A stretch of DNA of 64,000 bases from Actinomycetota bacterium (GCA_030019255.1 JASEFK010000002.1:233347-297346); one strand, 5' to 3'. Numbered from the stretch's first letter, positions 26,924-39,796 are shown. Numbers and translations are program-made. Notes: generated by a model not told the origin, from the sequence alone.

Positions 26924-27337
26924 TCAGGTAAGCTCCGGGAAGAAGAGGCTTATTTCGCGGGCGGCACTCTCCGGGCCGTCCGAGCCGTGCACGATGTTGC
27001 GGGTGATCTCCACCCCGTAATCCCCCCGGATGGTGCCCGGAGGAGCATCAACGGGATTGGTGGGGCCCATGACCTTGCGCACCAGCCCTATGGCCTCCTC
27101 GCCCTCCAGGACCATGGCCACCACCTCCCCGGAGGTGATGAAGGCCACCAGCTCCGGGTAGAAGGGCTTGCCCACGTGCTCCGCATAATGCTTGGAGGCC
27201 AGGTCCTCGTCCACCCGGAGCATGCGCAGGGCCACGATGCGCATGCCCAGCCTCTCGAAGCGGGAGATGACCTCCCCCACCAGGCCCCTCTCCACGCCGT
27301 CCGGTTTCACCAATACCAGGGTCCTCTCCACGGCCAT
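26924..27337 (-). CDS. ndk: Nucleoside-diphosphate kinase
   Basis: A 137-residue NDK that transfers the gamma-phosphate between NTPs and NDPs. The active-site His is in [26 protein letters not shown] and [19 protein letters not shown] are the other hallmarks. The start is ATG 27337 behind GGAGG. It lies between folC and mreB on the minus strand. The gap 27338-27585 has no gene. Confidence 0.96.
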   Translation of the reverse strand: MAVERTLVLVKPDGVERGLVGEVISRFERLGMRIVALRMLRVDEDLASKHYAEHVGKPFYPELVAFITSGEVVAMVLEGEEAIGLVRKVMGPTNPVDAPPGTIRGDYGVEITRNIVHGSDGPESAAREISLFFPELT

Positions 27338-27585
27338 GTTCTTGATTCCTCCGTTCTCCTTCCATGAAGCTCCAGACAATGCTCTCCCCCGGTAGGCATG
27401 AAGTCCTGCAGAAAAACCAGCTCCTCCCTTCTCCTCCCGTTTAAGCCGCTTAAACCTCCATGTCCATCCAGGCCTCTTTTCCCCTTCCGCCGGCCTCGCC
27501 TTGGGACATGGTATATCACGCCTGGAGATTTCCGGGAGATATATTACACCATTGCGGGCTCGGGCCATGCCGGGTCGGGGCAGGG

Positions 27586-28899
27586 CTATTCCGGGCGAAG
27601 CCCCAGGGCGGCGCGGGCCTCCCCCACCGTGTACAGGGATCCGGTGACACACACCATGTCCGTGACCGAGGCCAGGGTGCGAGCGAACTTCACGGCCTCG
27701 CCGATGTCCTCCACCACCACGCCGTCGTAACCCATCTCCCGGGCCATGCGCGCCAGTTTCCTCGCTGGGGCGGCCCTCTCCTCGAGGCTCTGGGTGAACA
27801 CCACCGTGTCCGCCAGGGGGAGGAGTACCTTCAGCATCTGCCGCATGTCCTTGTCCTCCAGGATGCCCAGGACCAGCACCAGCTTGTCATAATCCAGATC
27901 GTTGCGGATGACCTGGGCCAGCCGGGACGCCCCGTCCGGGTTGTGGGCCCCGTCCAGGAGGACCAGGGGGTGGAGGGAGACCACTTCCAGCCTGCCCGGA
28001 GAGGTCACCCGGCGGAGTCCCGCCGCCACCTCGTCCGCGGAGAGTTCCGCCGGAGAGCCGGCGAAGGCCTCGCAGGCTGCCACGGCGCAGGCGGCGTTGA
28101 CGCCCTGGTGTTCGCCCAGCAGAGGAAGGAAGAGGTCGGCGTACTCCCGCATCAGGCCCCGTATCCCCACCACCTGGCCTATCCTCTCCGTCTCCACCCC
28201 GTAGGTTAACTGATAGATCAGCTGGAAGTCCTTTCCATACAGCTTGAGGTCGCTCCCCCTCTCCGCGCAGGTGGTGGCGACCACCTCCAGGGCCCCCGGG
28301 TGGGCCACCGCGGAGATCACCGTACTTTTTTCCTTGATGATTCCCGCTTTTTCGAAGGCTATCTTTTCCAGGGTGTCCCCCAGTTCCGCCACGTGGTCGT
28401 AGGCTACGCTGGTGATCACCTGGACGGAGGATCTCAATAGGTTGGTGGCGTCCCACCTCCCGCCAAGCCCCACCTCGATGACCCCCACGTCCACCTTGCG
28501 GCGGGCGAAGTGCAGAAAGGCCATGGCCGTGGTGACTTCGAAGTAGGTCAGGGGATCACCGGTCTCGGCGTCGGTCTCCTCCACGGCGGGGATGATCCTC
28601 TCCAGGAGGGAGGCGAACTCGCGCTCCGTTATCGGGCGCCCGTCCACGCAGATACGCTCGGTCACGCTCTGCAAGTGCGGGGAGGTGTATCGCCCCACCT
28701 TCCTCCCCCCCACTTGCAGGATGGACGCCGCCATGCGTGCCGTGGAGGTCTTCCCGTTGGTGCCGGTGATGTGTATGGAAGGAAATACCAGCTGCGGGTC
28801 GCCCAGCCTGGAGAGGAGAAGCCTTATGCGTTCCAGGCCCGGCTTGATGCCGAACCTCGCCCGCCGGTCCAGATAAGCCTCCGCCTCCCGAAAATCCAT
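27586..28899 (-). CDS. folC: Folylpolyglutamate/dihydrofolate synthase
   Basis: A 437-residue Mur-ligase-type enzyme that adds glutamate to folates. Motifs are [16 protein letters not shown] (P-loop), [25 protein letters not shown] and [14 protein letters not shown]. The start codon at 28899 lies immediately next to the end of the repeat element at 28900-29133; the bases before it (CAAGACCTGACCCC) contain no Shine-Dalgarno site. Either the original leader was lost when the element arrived or translation begins without one. The protein itself looks complete. Confidence 0.93.
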   Translation of the reverse strand: MDFREAEAYLDRRARFGIKPGLERIRLLLSRLGDPQLVFPSIHITGTNGKTSTARMAASILQVGGRKVGRYTSPHLQSVTERICVDGRPITEREFASLLERIIPAVEETDAETGDPLTYFEVTTAMAFLHFARRKVDVGVIEVGLGGRWDATNLLRSSVQVITSVAYDHVAELGDTLEKIAFEKAGIIKEKSTVISAVAHPGALEVVATTCAERGSDLKLYGKDFQLIYQLTYGVETERIGQVVGIRGLMREYADLFLPLLGEHQGVNAACAVAACEAFAGSPAELSADEVAAGLRRVTSPGRLEVVSLHPLVLLDGAHNPDGASRLAQVIRNDLDYDKLVLVLGILEDKDMRQMLKVLLPLADTVVFTQSLEERAAPARKLARMAREMGYDGVVVEDIGEAVKFARTLASVTDMVCVTGSLYTVGEARAALGLRPE

Positions 28900-29133
28900 G
28901 GGGTCAGGTCTTGAATTTTGATACCCCAGGGGGTATCCAATCGAATAACGAATTTTTCTCTTCGACCTTTATAGAAATATAAAGTAATTGCTTTTTATAA
29001 CAGATGACGTGGCAATTGTTGAGCCACATCCCTCTCGAACCTTTAAAGTCAACCGCCAAAGGATCGCAACGGACAGTCAAAGCAACTGGACCACATATAC
29101 CCGGGGGGGTATCAAAATTCAAGACCTGACCCC
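28900..29133. mobile_element. 234-base MITE-like element with perfect 26-base terminal inverted repeats
   Basis: The left end (28900-28925) and right end (29108-29133) are exact reverse complements, each containing AAAATTCAAGACCTGACCCC next to a GGTATC hairpin. The 180-base interior is AT-rich and encodes nothing credible, unlike the GC-rich flanks. It fills almost the whole space between valS (10 bases away) and folC (0 bases). Small non-autonomous elements with such ends are moved in trans by a transposase, here absent from the window. Confidence 0.8.
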
Positions 29134-29143
29134 TTTATTCTCT

Positions 29144-31801
<2,658 letters not shown>

Positions 31802-31920
31802 CCCTCAGTTCACCTCCAGTCCCCGTCCTTCCCGTTACAGCGGGCCGGCCTCCTCGCCCCGGGCAGGAAGCTCACCCGCTCGAGCTCCGACCCCCGCCGC
31901 GGTTTCCGGCGATATGAGAC

Positions 31921-31926
31921 ATTATA
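31921..31926 (-). promoter_or_regulatory. -10 box of the valS promoter
   Basis: TATAAT on the minus strand, with CTGACG about 19 bases upstream as a weak -35. The leader of about 110 bases contains ACCGCGG but is too short for a T-box and lacks the other T-box parts. Confidence 0.5.
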
Positions 31927-32329
31927 TATGCAAGGGACCATGTGTCGTCAGGTTCCACGCCGTTTAAAATGCGCGGTGGGGGCACGCCGAGTTATGAGGA
32001 ATATGCGTGGGCCATCGGACATATTGCGGCGCGGGCGGGGCGGGCGCGGGGCATCAAGGCTCGCGTGACAGGAGGGCATGCGGAACTTGGGGATATAGGG
32101 ATCACAAGTGCACCACGGGCCATATCGAGGCACGGGGGGATACGGGCGCGGGGCATCAGGGCCGGCGGGAGATAAGGGCAACCGGAGGAGGGAGTGGCAC
32201 AAATGTATTCCCTTCAGGAAGTAAGAGCGAAAGACGAGGGAGAGGCCTCGTCGTGGAAAGAAGGGTGGACCGGCAACCGTTTCTTCCTTATTTCCAAGGC
32301 TTGTGGCGACGAGGTCAGCGGGATATCCT

Positions 32330-32443
32330 TTTGATAGCCCACCCGCAGGAAAAGGGAGAAAGGTCGGTGGACGTAACAGAGGCACTTGGTATATCGGCAT
32401 ATTTCTTTGATGGACCACCCGAAGGAAAAGGGAGAAGCGTCGG
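32330..32443. repeat. Two 38-base direct repeats, 76 bases apart
   Basis: Copies at 32330-32367 and 32406-32443 both read TTTGAT, then CACCCG, then AGGAAAAGGGAGAA and TCGG, with a few differences. A second short repeat (GGGCGCGGGGCATCA) occurs twice near 32043 and 32144. Region 31927-32517 holds no convincing gene. Confidence 0.6.
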
Positions 32444-32517
32444 CTGGCAGGCTCGAGGCGGGCGAGGCAGTGGGCTATTCTTTGACCACTAACCGATATG
32501 AAAGGGAAGGTGCTTCC

Positions 32518-32847
32518 ATGGGCAAGGCCGCGCTGGTGGTGTTCCTGGTGGCCCTGGGGACGGGGTTCCTGGACCTCGCCCTCCTGGTCCGTTCCGCCTT
32601 CCTCGTCTATCGCACCCTGAGCGCCGCCTACGACGACTACCGGGCCTGGGCCGCCTCTTTCTCCGAGATGGCCTCCCAGCTGTCCGAGAAACTGCAGGGC
32701 CTGGAGCGGCGCGCGAGCTCCATTCTGGAGACCGTAAACCGGATTCGAGAATCGGTGGAGGACATCCAGGACGTCGTGGAGGAGTTGCGTTCCAGCCCCC
32801 TGCTGCGCGCCGCCCGCTTCATCGGTAAACACCGCGCCAAGTCCTGA
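32518..32847 (+). CDS. Membrane-anchored coiled-coil protein, unknown function
   Basis: A 109-residue protein: one N-terminal membrane helix (ALVVFLVALGTGFLDLALLV), then a long amphipathic helix with LSEKLQGLERRASSILETV and RESVEDIQDVVEELRSSP, and a basic end. It resembles DUF948-type proteins in build. The start is ATG 32518 behind GGGAAGG. A damaged duplicate of its 3' part follows immediately. It is on the plus strand between valS and clpX, both minus, so it is transcribed alone. Confidence 0.6.
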   Translation: MGKAALVVFLVALGTGFLDLALLVRSAFLVYRTLSAAYDDYRAWAASFSEMASQLSEKLQGLERRASSILETVNRIRESVEDIQDVVEELRSSPLLRAARFIGKHRAKS

Positions 32848-32878
32848 TCCGGGCACTTCATGCCTGGAATGGGAAACG

Positions 32879-32989
32879 GTGAAGGGCATCCTGGACGCCC
32901 TGGAGGAGTTGCGTTCCAGCCCCCTGCTGCGCGCCCCGTTTCCCGGGAAGGTACCGCAGGAAGACGTCCCCGATCTCCACCACCGTTAA
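32879..32989 (+). pseudogene. Partial tandem duplicate of the upstream gene's 3' part
   Basis: A 35-base block (32777-32811) of the upstream gene recurs unchanged at 32901-32935, 124 bases on, with weaker similarity before it. In the same frame it reads ILDALEELRSSPLLRA, matching IQDVVEELRSSPLLRA in the intact gene. The copy has no convincing start or membrane helix and continues into unrelated sequence (stop at 32987-32989). Confidence 0.6.
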
Positions 32990-33105
32990 TCCTGAAAAAG
33001 CTAACCAGTCGTCGCTTCTTTCCGTGCTTTTGGAAATGGTGATCACAGGAGATCGCGATCCGCGGCGGGGCAATAGGCGAGACAGGGCGGGAGTGGGTGG
33101 AAAAC

Positions 33106-34368
33106 TCAGGCGCTCTCCTCGTCCTTGTAATCGCCAGCCGAGGTAACCAGGGTGGGCTCGGTTCCCCTCTCGATGGTGTCCTTGGTCACCACGCAGCGGA
33201 TGATGTCATTGCGCGAGGGAAGCTCGTACATGACGTCCAGGAGGCACTCCTCCAGGATGGCCCGCAGGCCCCGGGCCCCGGTGTTGCGCTGCATGGCCTT
33301 GCGGGCCACGGCGCGCAGGGCCCCCTCGGTGAAGCGCAGCTCCACCCCGTCGAACTCGAAGAACTTCTTGTACTGCTTGACCAGGGCGTTCTTGGGCTCG
33401 GTGAGGATGCGGATGAGGTCGTCCTCGGAGAGCCCGTGGAAGGCGGCGATGACCGGCAGGCGTCCCACGAACTCGGGGATGAGGCCGAACTTGAGGAGGT
33501 CCTCGGGCATAACCTGCTCCAGGATTTCCCCGATGTCCTTCTCCTCCCGCTTGCGCAGGTCAGCCCCGAACCCGATGCCCTTCTTGCCTATGCGGTTCTC
33601 CACGATCTTCTCCAGCCCGGCGAAGGCCCCACCGCAGATGAAGAGGATGTTGGTGGTGTCGATCTGGATGAACTCCTGGTGGGGATGCTTGCGCCCTCCC
33701 TGGGGCGGCACGCTGGCCACCGTGCCCTCCAGTATCTTGAGCAGGGCCTGCTGCACCCCCTCCCCGGAGACGTCCCGGGTGATGGAGGGGTTCTCCGACT
33801 TGCGGGCGATCTTGTCTATCTCGTCGATGTAGATGATGCCCGTCTCGGCCCGCTTGACGTCATAGTCCGCAGCCTGGATGAGCTTGAGGAGGATGTTCTC
33901 CACGTCCTCCCCCACGTATCCGGCCTCAGTGAGGGTAGTGGCGTCCGCGATGCAGAAGGGGACGTTGAGCACCCGGGCCAGGGTCTGGGCCAGGAGGGTC
34001 TTCCCGCAACCGGTGGGCCCGATGAGGATGATGTTGCTCTTCTGTAGCTCCACGTCGTCCCCGGAGTAGGCCCCCACCTGGATGCGCTTGTAGTGGTTGT
34101 AGACGGCGACGGAGAGGATCTTCTTGGCCTTTTCCTGCCCGATGACGTAGTCGTTGAGGAAGGCGTAGATCTCCGCCGGCTTGGGGAGCTCCTCCAGGCG
34201 CAACTCGGGGGTCTCCGCCAGCTCCTCCTCGATGATCTCGTTGCACAGGTCGATGCACTCGTCGCAGATGTACACGCCGGGGCCGGCGATGAGTTTCTTC
34301 ACCTGCCGCTGGCTCTTGCCGCAGAAGGAGCACTTCAGGAGATCGCCGCCCTCACCGAACTTGGCCAT
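33106..34368 (-). CDS. clpX: ATP-dependent Clp protease ATPase subunit ClpX
   Basis: A 420-residue AAA+ unfoldase. The N-terminal zinc domain has CSFCG and CDECIDLC, followed by Walker [14 protein letters not shown], Walker [11 protein letters not shown] and the ClpP-docking IGF-like loop ([12 protein letters not shown]). It feeds tagged proteins, including tmRNA-tagged ones, into ClpP. It lies in the order tig-clpP-clpX on the minus strand, but 366 bases behind clpP, so it may have its own promoter. Confidence 0.96.
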   Translation of the reverse strand: MAKFGEGGDLLKCSFCGKSQRQVKKLIAGPGVYICDECIDLCNEIIEEELAETPELRLEELPKPAEIYAFLNDYVIGQEKAKKILSVAVYNHYKRIQVGAYSGDDVELQKSNIILIGPTGCGKTLLAQTLARVLNVPFCIADATTLTEAGYVGEDVENILLKLIQAADYDVKRAETGIIYIDEIDKIARKSENPSITRDVSGEGVQQALLKILEGTVASVPPQGGRKHPHQEFIQIDTTNILFICGGAFAGLEKIVENRIGKKGIGFGADLRKREEKDIGEILEQVMPEDLLKFGLIPEFVGRLPVIAAFHGLSEDDLIRILTEPKNALVKQYKKFFEFDGVELRFTEGALRAVARKAMQRNTGARGLRAILEECLLDVMYELPSRNDIIRCVVTKDTIERGTEPTLVTSAGDYKDEESA

Positions 34369-34734
34369 GTAACCACTTCCTCCTGATGTTTATCCTGAAG
34401 GACGTCGGTCCCGTCCATACATCGCCTTCTATATCGCCTTCCGGACCGCTTTCCTTAACCCCCTCCGACATCAGCCTCCGCAAGCGGCACCGGGGAAATC
34501 CCGTTCTCCGTCCCGGAGCCGTCCCTACACCATGACCACGCCCTTCCTCCGCCCTTATCTTCCTCCTTATGTAGGACATGCTCCCCGCCGGAAGCAACCG
34601 GGCCGGACCACGCCGGCGCTCGGGCCGCGAGCGAGCTCGCTTCATCATGCCTACGTCCCGGGGACATCCGGAAACGCCCCCCGCCCGCCAGGCTCCACCC
34701 TTGCCCGTCCCGCTGCGGCCGCGGTCCTGCGGGC
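34369..34734. other. Gap between clpP and clpX without a gene
   Basis: No frame shows coding character and no RNA was recognised. On the minus strand an AAGGAGG near 34560 precedes no reasonable reading frame. It may hold a clpX promoter, but no clear -10/-35 pair was found. Confidence 0.5.
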
Positions 34735-35346
34735 TCACTTGGTCCTGGAATCCTCCTCTTCCTTGCGCTCGATGACCGCATCGATGATCCCGTAATCCCG
34801 GGCCTCATAGGCGGTCATGATGAAGTCCCGGTCCGTGTCCGCCCGTATCTTCTCCAGCGGCTGACCGGTGTGCTTGGCCAGGATGTTGTCCAGCAGATCC
34901 CGCAGCCGGAGTATCTCCCGGGCGTGGATGTCGATGTCCACCGCCTGGCCGCTGGCGCCGCCCGCCGGCTGGTGCAGGAGCACCCGCGAGTGCGGAAGCG
35001 CGAACCGCTTCCCCTTGGCCCCCGCCGCCAGCAGGAGGGCCGCCCCGGAGGCCGCCTGTCCGATACAGATGGTGGAAACGTCGGCCTTCACGTACTGCAT
35101 GGTGTCGTAGATGGCCAGGGTGGAGGTCACTATCCCTCCCGGGCTGTTGATGTACAGGTGGATGTCCTTCTCCGGGTCCTCGGATTCCAGGTGCAGAAGC
35201 TGGGCCATGACCACGTTGGCCACGTGGTCGTCGATCTCCGTGCCCAGGAAGATGATACGGTCCTTGAGTAGCCGGGAGTATATGTCGAAGGACCTCTCTC
35301 CCCGGCTGGTCTGCTCGATGACTATGGGTATCAGGCTGGTGGCCAT
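34735..35346 (-). CDS. clpP: ATP-dependent Clp protease proteolytic subunit
   Basis: A 203-residue serine peptidase. The triad has normal family spacing: Ser100 in [10 protein letters not shown], His125 in VLLHQPAGG and Asp174 in ADTDRDF. It forms a 14-mer degradation chamber with ClpX or ClpA/C. The start is ATG 35346 (MATSLIPIV) behind GGAGAGG. It ends with a charged tail ([11 protein letters not shown]). Confidence 0.96.
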   Translation of the reverse strand: MATSLIPIVIEQTSRGERSFDIYSRLLKDRIIFLGTEIDDHVANVVMAQLLHLESEDPEKDIHLYINSPGGIVTSTLAIYDTMQYVKADVSTICIGQAASGAALLLAAGAKGKRFALPHSRVLLHQPAGGASGQAVDIDIHAREILRLRDLLDNILAKHTGQPLEKIRADTDRDFIMTAYEARDYGIIDAVIERKEEEDSRTK

Positions 35347-35478
35347 GTCTACTCGACCTCTCCTTTCCAGGTTAGTTCTCTCCACGTCGGGGGTGGGAAA
35401 CCCCGGGTATCCCAACCTTCCCACCCACCGCGTCTCCTCCCCTCGACACCGGGGAGGAGCTTTCCATACTCCAGGATT

Positions 35479-35484
35479 ATTATA
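35479..35484 (-). promoter_or_regulatory. -10 box for clpP
   Basis: TATAAT on the minus strand about 135 bases before the clpP start, in the tig-clpP gap. No good -35 or TGn extension is seen. Confidence 0.4.
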
Positions 35485-35638
35485 CCCGACGCTTTCCGGT
35501 CCCATCCTCCCCCGGGACCAACGCCCCGCCCCTTGACCCATGCGGAGGATTTCCAGCGCGATGCAGTCGGCTCGGCCCCGGGAACCACCGTTATCTACAC
35601 CCATCCGCGGGGCCTCTCGGGAGCCAACAGCGGGATAG

Positions 35639-37057
35639 CTATTCCTCCGGGGAAGTTTCCTCCTCCGGGGACCCGCCTCCCGCCTCCAAGGTCGCTTCCC
35701 CGGCATTCCCCTCGTTCCCGGAGACTTCCGCCTCCAGCTGCGACGTCTCCCCCTGGTCCGCGAAGACGGCATGTTCGCCCAAGAACTGAAGGGCCTTCTC
35801 CCGCAACAGGTCGATCCTTAAGTCCTCCAGGCCCTCCCTCTCTTCGATGGCCGAGCGGAGGGTCTCCGGCTCCAGTCCCAGCATCTCCGCGCGCCTCTCG
35901 ATCTCCCGCTCCAGCTCCTCGTCGCTGACTTGGAGCCCCTCGGCCCGGGCCACGGCATCCAGCACCAGCTCGTTGCGAATGAGGCGTTCCGCTTCCTCCC
36001 CGAACTCCTCCTCCATGCGCTTCTCGGTGTAGTTCACCGCCTTGAGATAGCTCTCCAGGGAGATACCCCGGGTGGCCAGGCGCGCCTCAAGGTCCCGGCG
36101 GCGGCGCTGAACGTAGTCCTCCACCATGCGGCGGGGTATCTCCACCTCCAGGCCGTCGGCCAGCTTGCGCAGGGCCTGCAACCGCACGGACTCCCGGGCT
36201 CTCTCGGACTTCATCTCCTGCAGCCGCTTGCGGATGTCCTCCCTGAGCTCCTCGAGGGTATCGAACCTGCTGGCCTCCCGTGCGAAGTCATCGTCGGCCT
36301 CGGGGAGCTTCTTTACCTTGACCTCCTTGACCAGGACCTTGAAGCTGGCCACCTTCCCCGCCATCTCCGGTTGCGGGAACTGCTCCGGCATCTTCACCTT
36401 GATGTCCAGGATGTCTCCCTTGCGCTTGCCACGCAGCTCCTGGTTGAATTCCGGCCAGATGTTCTCCGTCCCGATCTCCAGCATGAAGTCCTTGGCGGAA
36501 CCCCCCTCGAAGGGCTTCCCGTTTACCGTGCCCTCGAAGTCGATGAGGGCGTAATCCCCGTCGTCCAGCGCCTTGCCCGAGGCCACCTCCAGCTGGGCGA
36601 ACTTTTCCCGCATATTGTCCAGGGCCCGCTGTACCTCTTCCTCGGTCACTTCCTCGTCGGGGCGTTCCACCACCACTCCCTTGTAGTCGGTGAGCTCCAC
36701 GCGGGGCCGCACCTCCACCACCGCCTCGAAGGAGAGGGGCTTACCCTCCTCTATCTCGATCTCCTCCAGGTCGATTTCCGGCTCGGCGATGGGCTCGAGG
36801 TCCAGCTGTTCCAGGGCCTCCCGGTAATAATCAGGTAGGTTGGACTGCTTGACTTCCTCGTACACCGGCTCCATGCCCAGCCTGGCCTGGAGCACGCGTC
36901 GCGGGACCTTCCCCCGGCGGAAACCGGGAACGAAGACCTCGCGGGCGATATCACGGAAGGCGCGATCGATGGCCCTGCTCACCTCCTCGGCGGGAACCTC
37001 CACCCGTATGCGTACCTTGTTTTTCTCCACTTCCTCCATCTCGGCTTTTACGGTCAC
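35639..37057 (-). CDS. tig: Trigger factor (ribosome-associated chaperone, PPIase)
   Basis: A 472-residue trigger factor. The N-terminal ribosome-binding domain has the signature [20 protein letters not shown]; the FKBP-type domain follows ([20 protein letters not shown]); the C-terminal helical arm runs to an acidic, low-complexity tail. GTG 37057 ([14 protein letters not shown]) is chosen, with AAGGAG upstream; longer frames would run into the tRNA-Leu gene. It lies upstream of clpP, the usual tig-clpP-clpX order. Confidence 0.94.
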   Translation of the reverse strand: MTVKAEMEEVEKNKVRIRVEVPAEEVSRAIDRAFRDIAREVFVPGFRRGKVPRRVLQARLGMEPVYEEVKQSNLPDYYREALEQLDLEPIAEPEIDLEEIEIEEGKPLSFEAVVEVRPRVELTDYKGVVVERPDEEVTEEEVQRALDNMREKFAQLEVASGKALDDGDYALIDFEGTVNGKPFEGGSAKDFMLEIGTENIWPEFNQELRGKRKGDILDIKVKMPEQFPQPEMAGKVASFKVLVKEVKVKKLPEADDDFAREASRFDTLEELREDIRKRLQEMKSERARESVRLQALRKLADGLEVEIPRRMVEDYVQRRRRDLEARLATRGISLESYLKAVNYTEKRMEEEFGEEAERLIRNELVLDAVARAEGLQVSDEELEREIERRAEMLGLEPETLRSAIEEREGLEDLRIDLLREKALQFLGEHAVFADQGETSQLEAEVSGNEGNAGEATLEAGGGSPEEETSPEE

Positions 37058-37173
37058 TTCCCCAACGCTCCTTCCTCGTTCTCCTCCGGACACGAACCTC
37101 GTCGGGCGACGTCCTCTTACTCCCCGCTTCTGGGTGGAAAAATTCCACTCCCCGGTGGGGGACGTTAAATGGT

Positions 37174-37258
37174 TGGTGCGAGAGGGGGGACTCGAACCCC
37201 CACGGTCTGAACCACTGGATCCTAAGTCCAGCGCGTCTACCGATTCCGCCACTCTCGC
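37174..37258 (-). tRNA. tRNA-Leu (anticodon TAG)
   Basis: The acceptor stem GCGAGAG pairs with CTCTCGC; the anticodon loop CTTAGGA gives TAG; a long variable arm (class II) and TTCGAGT T-loop are present; the CCA end is encoded. Confidence 0.95.
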
Positions 37259-37358
37259 CCGTCTTCGGGGGCGTAAATCATGCTACTACAGGCAAGGTGA
37301 CAAGGCAATAAATCCGCCTTTCCGGGGGGCCGGGGGCGATGCGCGGAACGTGCGCCGT

Positions 37359-37367
37359 TGCTATAAT
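37359..37367 (+). promoter_or_regulatory. Extended -10 promoter of the tRNA-Arg/tRNA-His pair
   Basis: TGCTATAAT, a consensus extended -10, lies 21 bases before the mature 5' end of tRNA-Arg. Confidence 0.6.
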
Positions 37368-37388
37368 AACCTTGCTCCTTGAAAACAC

Positions 37389-37464
37389 GCGCCTGTAGCT
37401 CAATGGATAGAGCAACGGACTTCTAATCCGTGGGTTGGAGGTTCGAGTCCTCCCAGGCGTGCCA
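37389..37464 (+). tRNA. tRNA-Arg (anticodon TCT)
   Basis: 76 bases including encoded CCA. The acceptor GCGCCTG pairs with CAGGCGT, the anticodon stem ACGGA/TCCGT encloses loop CTTCTAA, and the T-loop is GTTCGAGTC. Confidence 0.95.
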
Positions 37465-37474
37465 GAAATCGGCG

Positions 37475-37550
37475 GTGGGGGTAGCTCAATCGGCAGAGCA
37501 CTGGGTTGTGGCCCCAGAGGTCGCGGGTTCGAGTCCCGTCCCTCACCCCA
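37475..37550 (+). tRNA. tRNA-His (anticodon GTG)
   Basis: The anticodon loop TTGTGGC gives GTG. The acceptor GTGGGGG pairs with CCCTCAC; G at 37474 can serve as the extra G-1 opposite C73. CCA is encoded. It lies 10 bases after tRNA-Arg, so one transcript is likely. Confidence 0.95.
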
Positions 37551-37706
37551 TTTTTTTCACCAAATCCTGTTCGGACCAGGGAAGGCGGTAAAGTCATCCC
37601 TTTTATGGTCCTGTCCGCGGAGGTAAGCCGCATGCTCCCTCCCCATCCCGCCAGCCCGGAACCCCGCGGGTCCGGTCACCAGCGGCAAAGGGAGACGCGG
37701 GGGCCG

Positions 37707-38308
37707 TCATTTCTCCTCCTGCTCCACAAGGAGGGCGCGCGCGCTGCGCCTCTCCTCCGTCCTCCTGCGGGCCAGGGGAAGCAGGGTTAAAAGGAGGAAA
37801 AGAAGGGAGAGGGCCGCGGCGTAGTACCTTTCCGCGTCGGGGGAGATATCCACCTCCCTTCCGGGCTGTAGCACGGTCAAGGACGAGGCGTGGATGTCAA
37901 AGTCGCCGCCGTGCTCGGCGCAGTCGGCGTGGAAGACGCCGCGTACCTCCACCGTATCCCCCATGCTGCCGTGCCTTCCCAGGCGACCGATCTTCTCCGC
38001 CTCCTCCGCCGGCAACCATACCCCGATGCCGCTGTTGCCCCCCGCAGTTCTCCCGCCTCGTGCAGGGCGTTGAGGCTGTAATGGTCGTCGTTTACCGTCA
38101 CCCAGGCGTGCTCCCCCCTCACCATGACGTCACCCACCACCTCCCCCCGGAAGACGACCTCCTGCCCGTCGTACCTCTCCCATTCCTGGAGGAGGGTCCC
38201 GCTGTTCACTTCCTCCGGCACGCCCCCCAGGGCCGCCGAAGGGTGGAGAAAAAGCACCCAGAAGGTGCAGAGCGCCAGGGGCACAAGCAAGCGCAGCGCC
38301 CTCTTCAT
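37707..38308 (-). pseudogene. Secreted/membrane OB-fold-like protein gene with a frameshift
   Basis: The first frame gives a signal peptide (LLVPLALCTFWVLFLHPSAALGG) and DGQEVVFRGEVVGDVMVRGEH, an OB-like strand pattern. After GELRG at a run of six C (38038-38043) the sense moves to the next frame: GNSGIGVWLPAEEAEKIGRL, TVEVRGVFHADCAEHGGDFD and a C-terminal membrane helix. Joined, the product would be about 200 residues. Either the gene is broken or the run was miscounted. It is next to the equally frameshifted trkH. No family name is justified. Confidence 0.65.
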
Positions 38309-38309
38309 C

Positions 38310-39796
38310 TCATCTCCTCCTCCCCAAGCGGAGCAGGAAAACGAACATGGCCAGGACCGCCAGCACCTCCAGCCTCCCCGCCCACATCTCGAAGATGTAG
38401 GTCACCTTGAGCAGGGCGGGCATGGTCCAGGAGGTGAGCCCGGTGGTCAGTCCCACGTTTCCCGCCGCGGAGACCGACTCGAAGGCGGAGGCGGTAAGCC
38501 CGTACCCGTAGAAGAGCCCCACCACCGTGCCCAGGAAATACAGGCCCAGGTAAAGGAGGGTAACCAGGAAGGCCGTGGAGGCCAGCTCCTCGTTGAGGGT
38601 GTAATCGCGGATGTGGTGAAAGCGCTCCAGCACCACCGCCGATGAGGGGGAGAGGGTCTTGCGGACACGGCGCTTGATGTCCTTCCCCATGATTCCTACC
38701 CGGATGGCTTTCACCGCGCCGGAGGTGGAACAGGAACAGCCTCCCAGGCCCATGGCCACGATGAGGCCAGGTCCCCCCACCTGGCTCCCATCTGGGGACC
38801 GTACACGGTCATGAACCCGGTCCCGCTGTGAGCGGAGACCAGCTGGTAGACTCCCCGCCGCAGGTCGGAGGCGAAGCCGGAGAAGGTACCGGCCAGGGTG
38901 AGTCCCGCCAGCACCAGCCCCAGGGTGACCAGGAGGGTGAGGGTGAGGGTCCGGGTCTCGATGTTGCGCCGGAGCTCCCCGAACTTTCCGCTCCATACCT
39001 CGTACTGCACGGAGAAGTTGAGCATCCCCAGGACCATGAAGATCATGGTTATGAGCTCCACCGGGAGGCTGTGATAGTAGAGGACGGACTGCGCCTAGGG
39101 AGTGAACCCGCCGGTGTCGAAGCCGGCCATGAAGAGGCAGGCGGCATGAAAGAAGGAGCGCACCGGGGCCATCCCCTGGAGGAGGAGACACAACCCCAGG
39201 GAGAGGATTCCCGCCGCCAGGTAGGCCAGGCTTACCTTCCAGATGAAACGCGAGCTCTCCACCACGTTGGGCAGGATGTTCTCCCGTCCCTCCCCCGTGT
39301 AGAGCTGGGCGGCGGCGCTGGAGCCGGCCATGAAGTAGGAGACCACCAGCACCACGATCCCCTGGCCGCCCAGGAACATGATCAGGTGGCGCCAGAGGTT
39401 CATCCCGTAGGCCATGTGGTCCAGGTCGTGGACCAGGGTCAGGCCGGTGGTGGCCAGCCCGGACATGGACTCGAAACAGGCGTCCAGGTAGGAAGCGTAA
39501 TGGCCGCTGAAATACAGGGGCAGGGCGGAAAAAAAGCATGGCTGCCAGCCAGGAGAGGGCTACGATGACCAGCCCCTGGTTCCAGGTGATGCGGCCCCGG
39601 GGGCGAAGGAGGAAGAAGAGGAGGTTCCCCACCCCACGGTGATACAGAGGGTAATGAAGAGGTCCAGCACGCTCGCCCACTCGCCGGCCACCAGGGAAAC
39701 CACCAGGGGAACGGCCATGCACAGGCCCAGGGCGATGAGAACCAGGCCCACGTAATGGAATATGTTCTCGATGTCCTCGCGGTAAGGTGCGGTCAT
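38310..39796 (-). pseudogene. trkH: TrkH-type potassium transporter gene, interrupted by frameshifts and a stop
   Basis: Pieces of a full TrkH lie in order but in two alternating frames: MTAPYREDIENIFHYVGLVL, then GRITWNQGLVIVALSWLAAM, then SGLATTGLTLVHDLDHM and GGFTP, then QSVLYYHSLPVELITMIF, AHSGTGFMTVYGPQMG, and finally LGGCSCSTSGAVKAIRVGIM and SAAGNVGLTTGL. Changes of frame fall near 39630, at a run of seven A (39529-39535) and at six C (38773-38778); an in-frame TAG (39095-39097) follows GGFTP. TrkH is the K+ channel subunit of Trk/Ktr. No trkA gene is adjacent. Confidence 0.8.

Noticed and set aside
31802-31926. T-box leader before valS (ACCGCGG seen on the minus strand)
   Set aside because: The leader from the -10 box is only about 110 bases, and no specifier loop or TGGNACCGCGG antiterminator context was found.
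37058-37252. N-terminal extension of trigger factor
   Set aside because: The open frame upstream of GTG 37057 runs through the tRNA-Leu gene and encodes an artefact; the family N-terminus fits 37057.
38310-39722. A single 470-codon frame across the trkH region
   Set aside because: Its middle is an out-of-frame shadow; only the two ends of it are TrkH-like, so it was treated as a broken gene.
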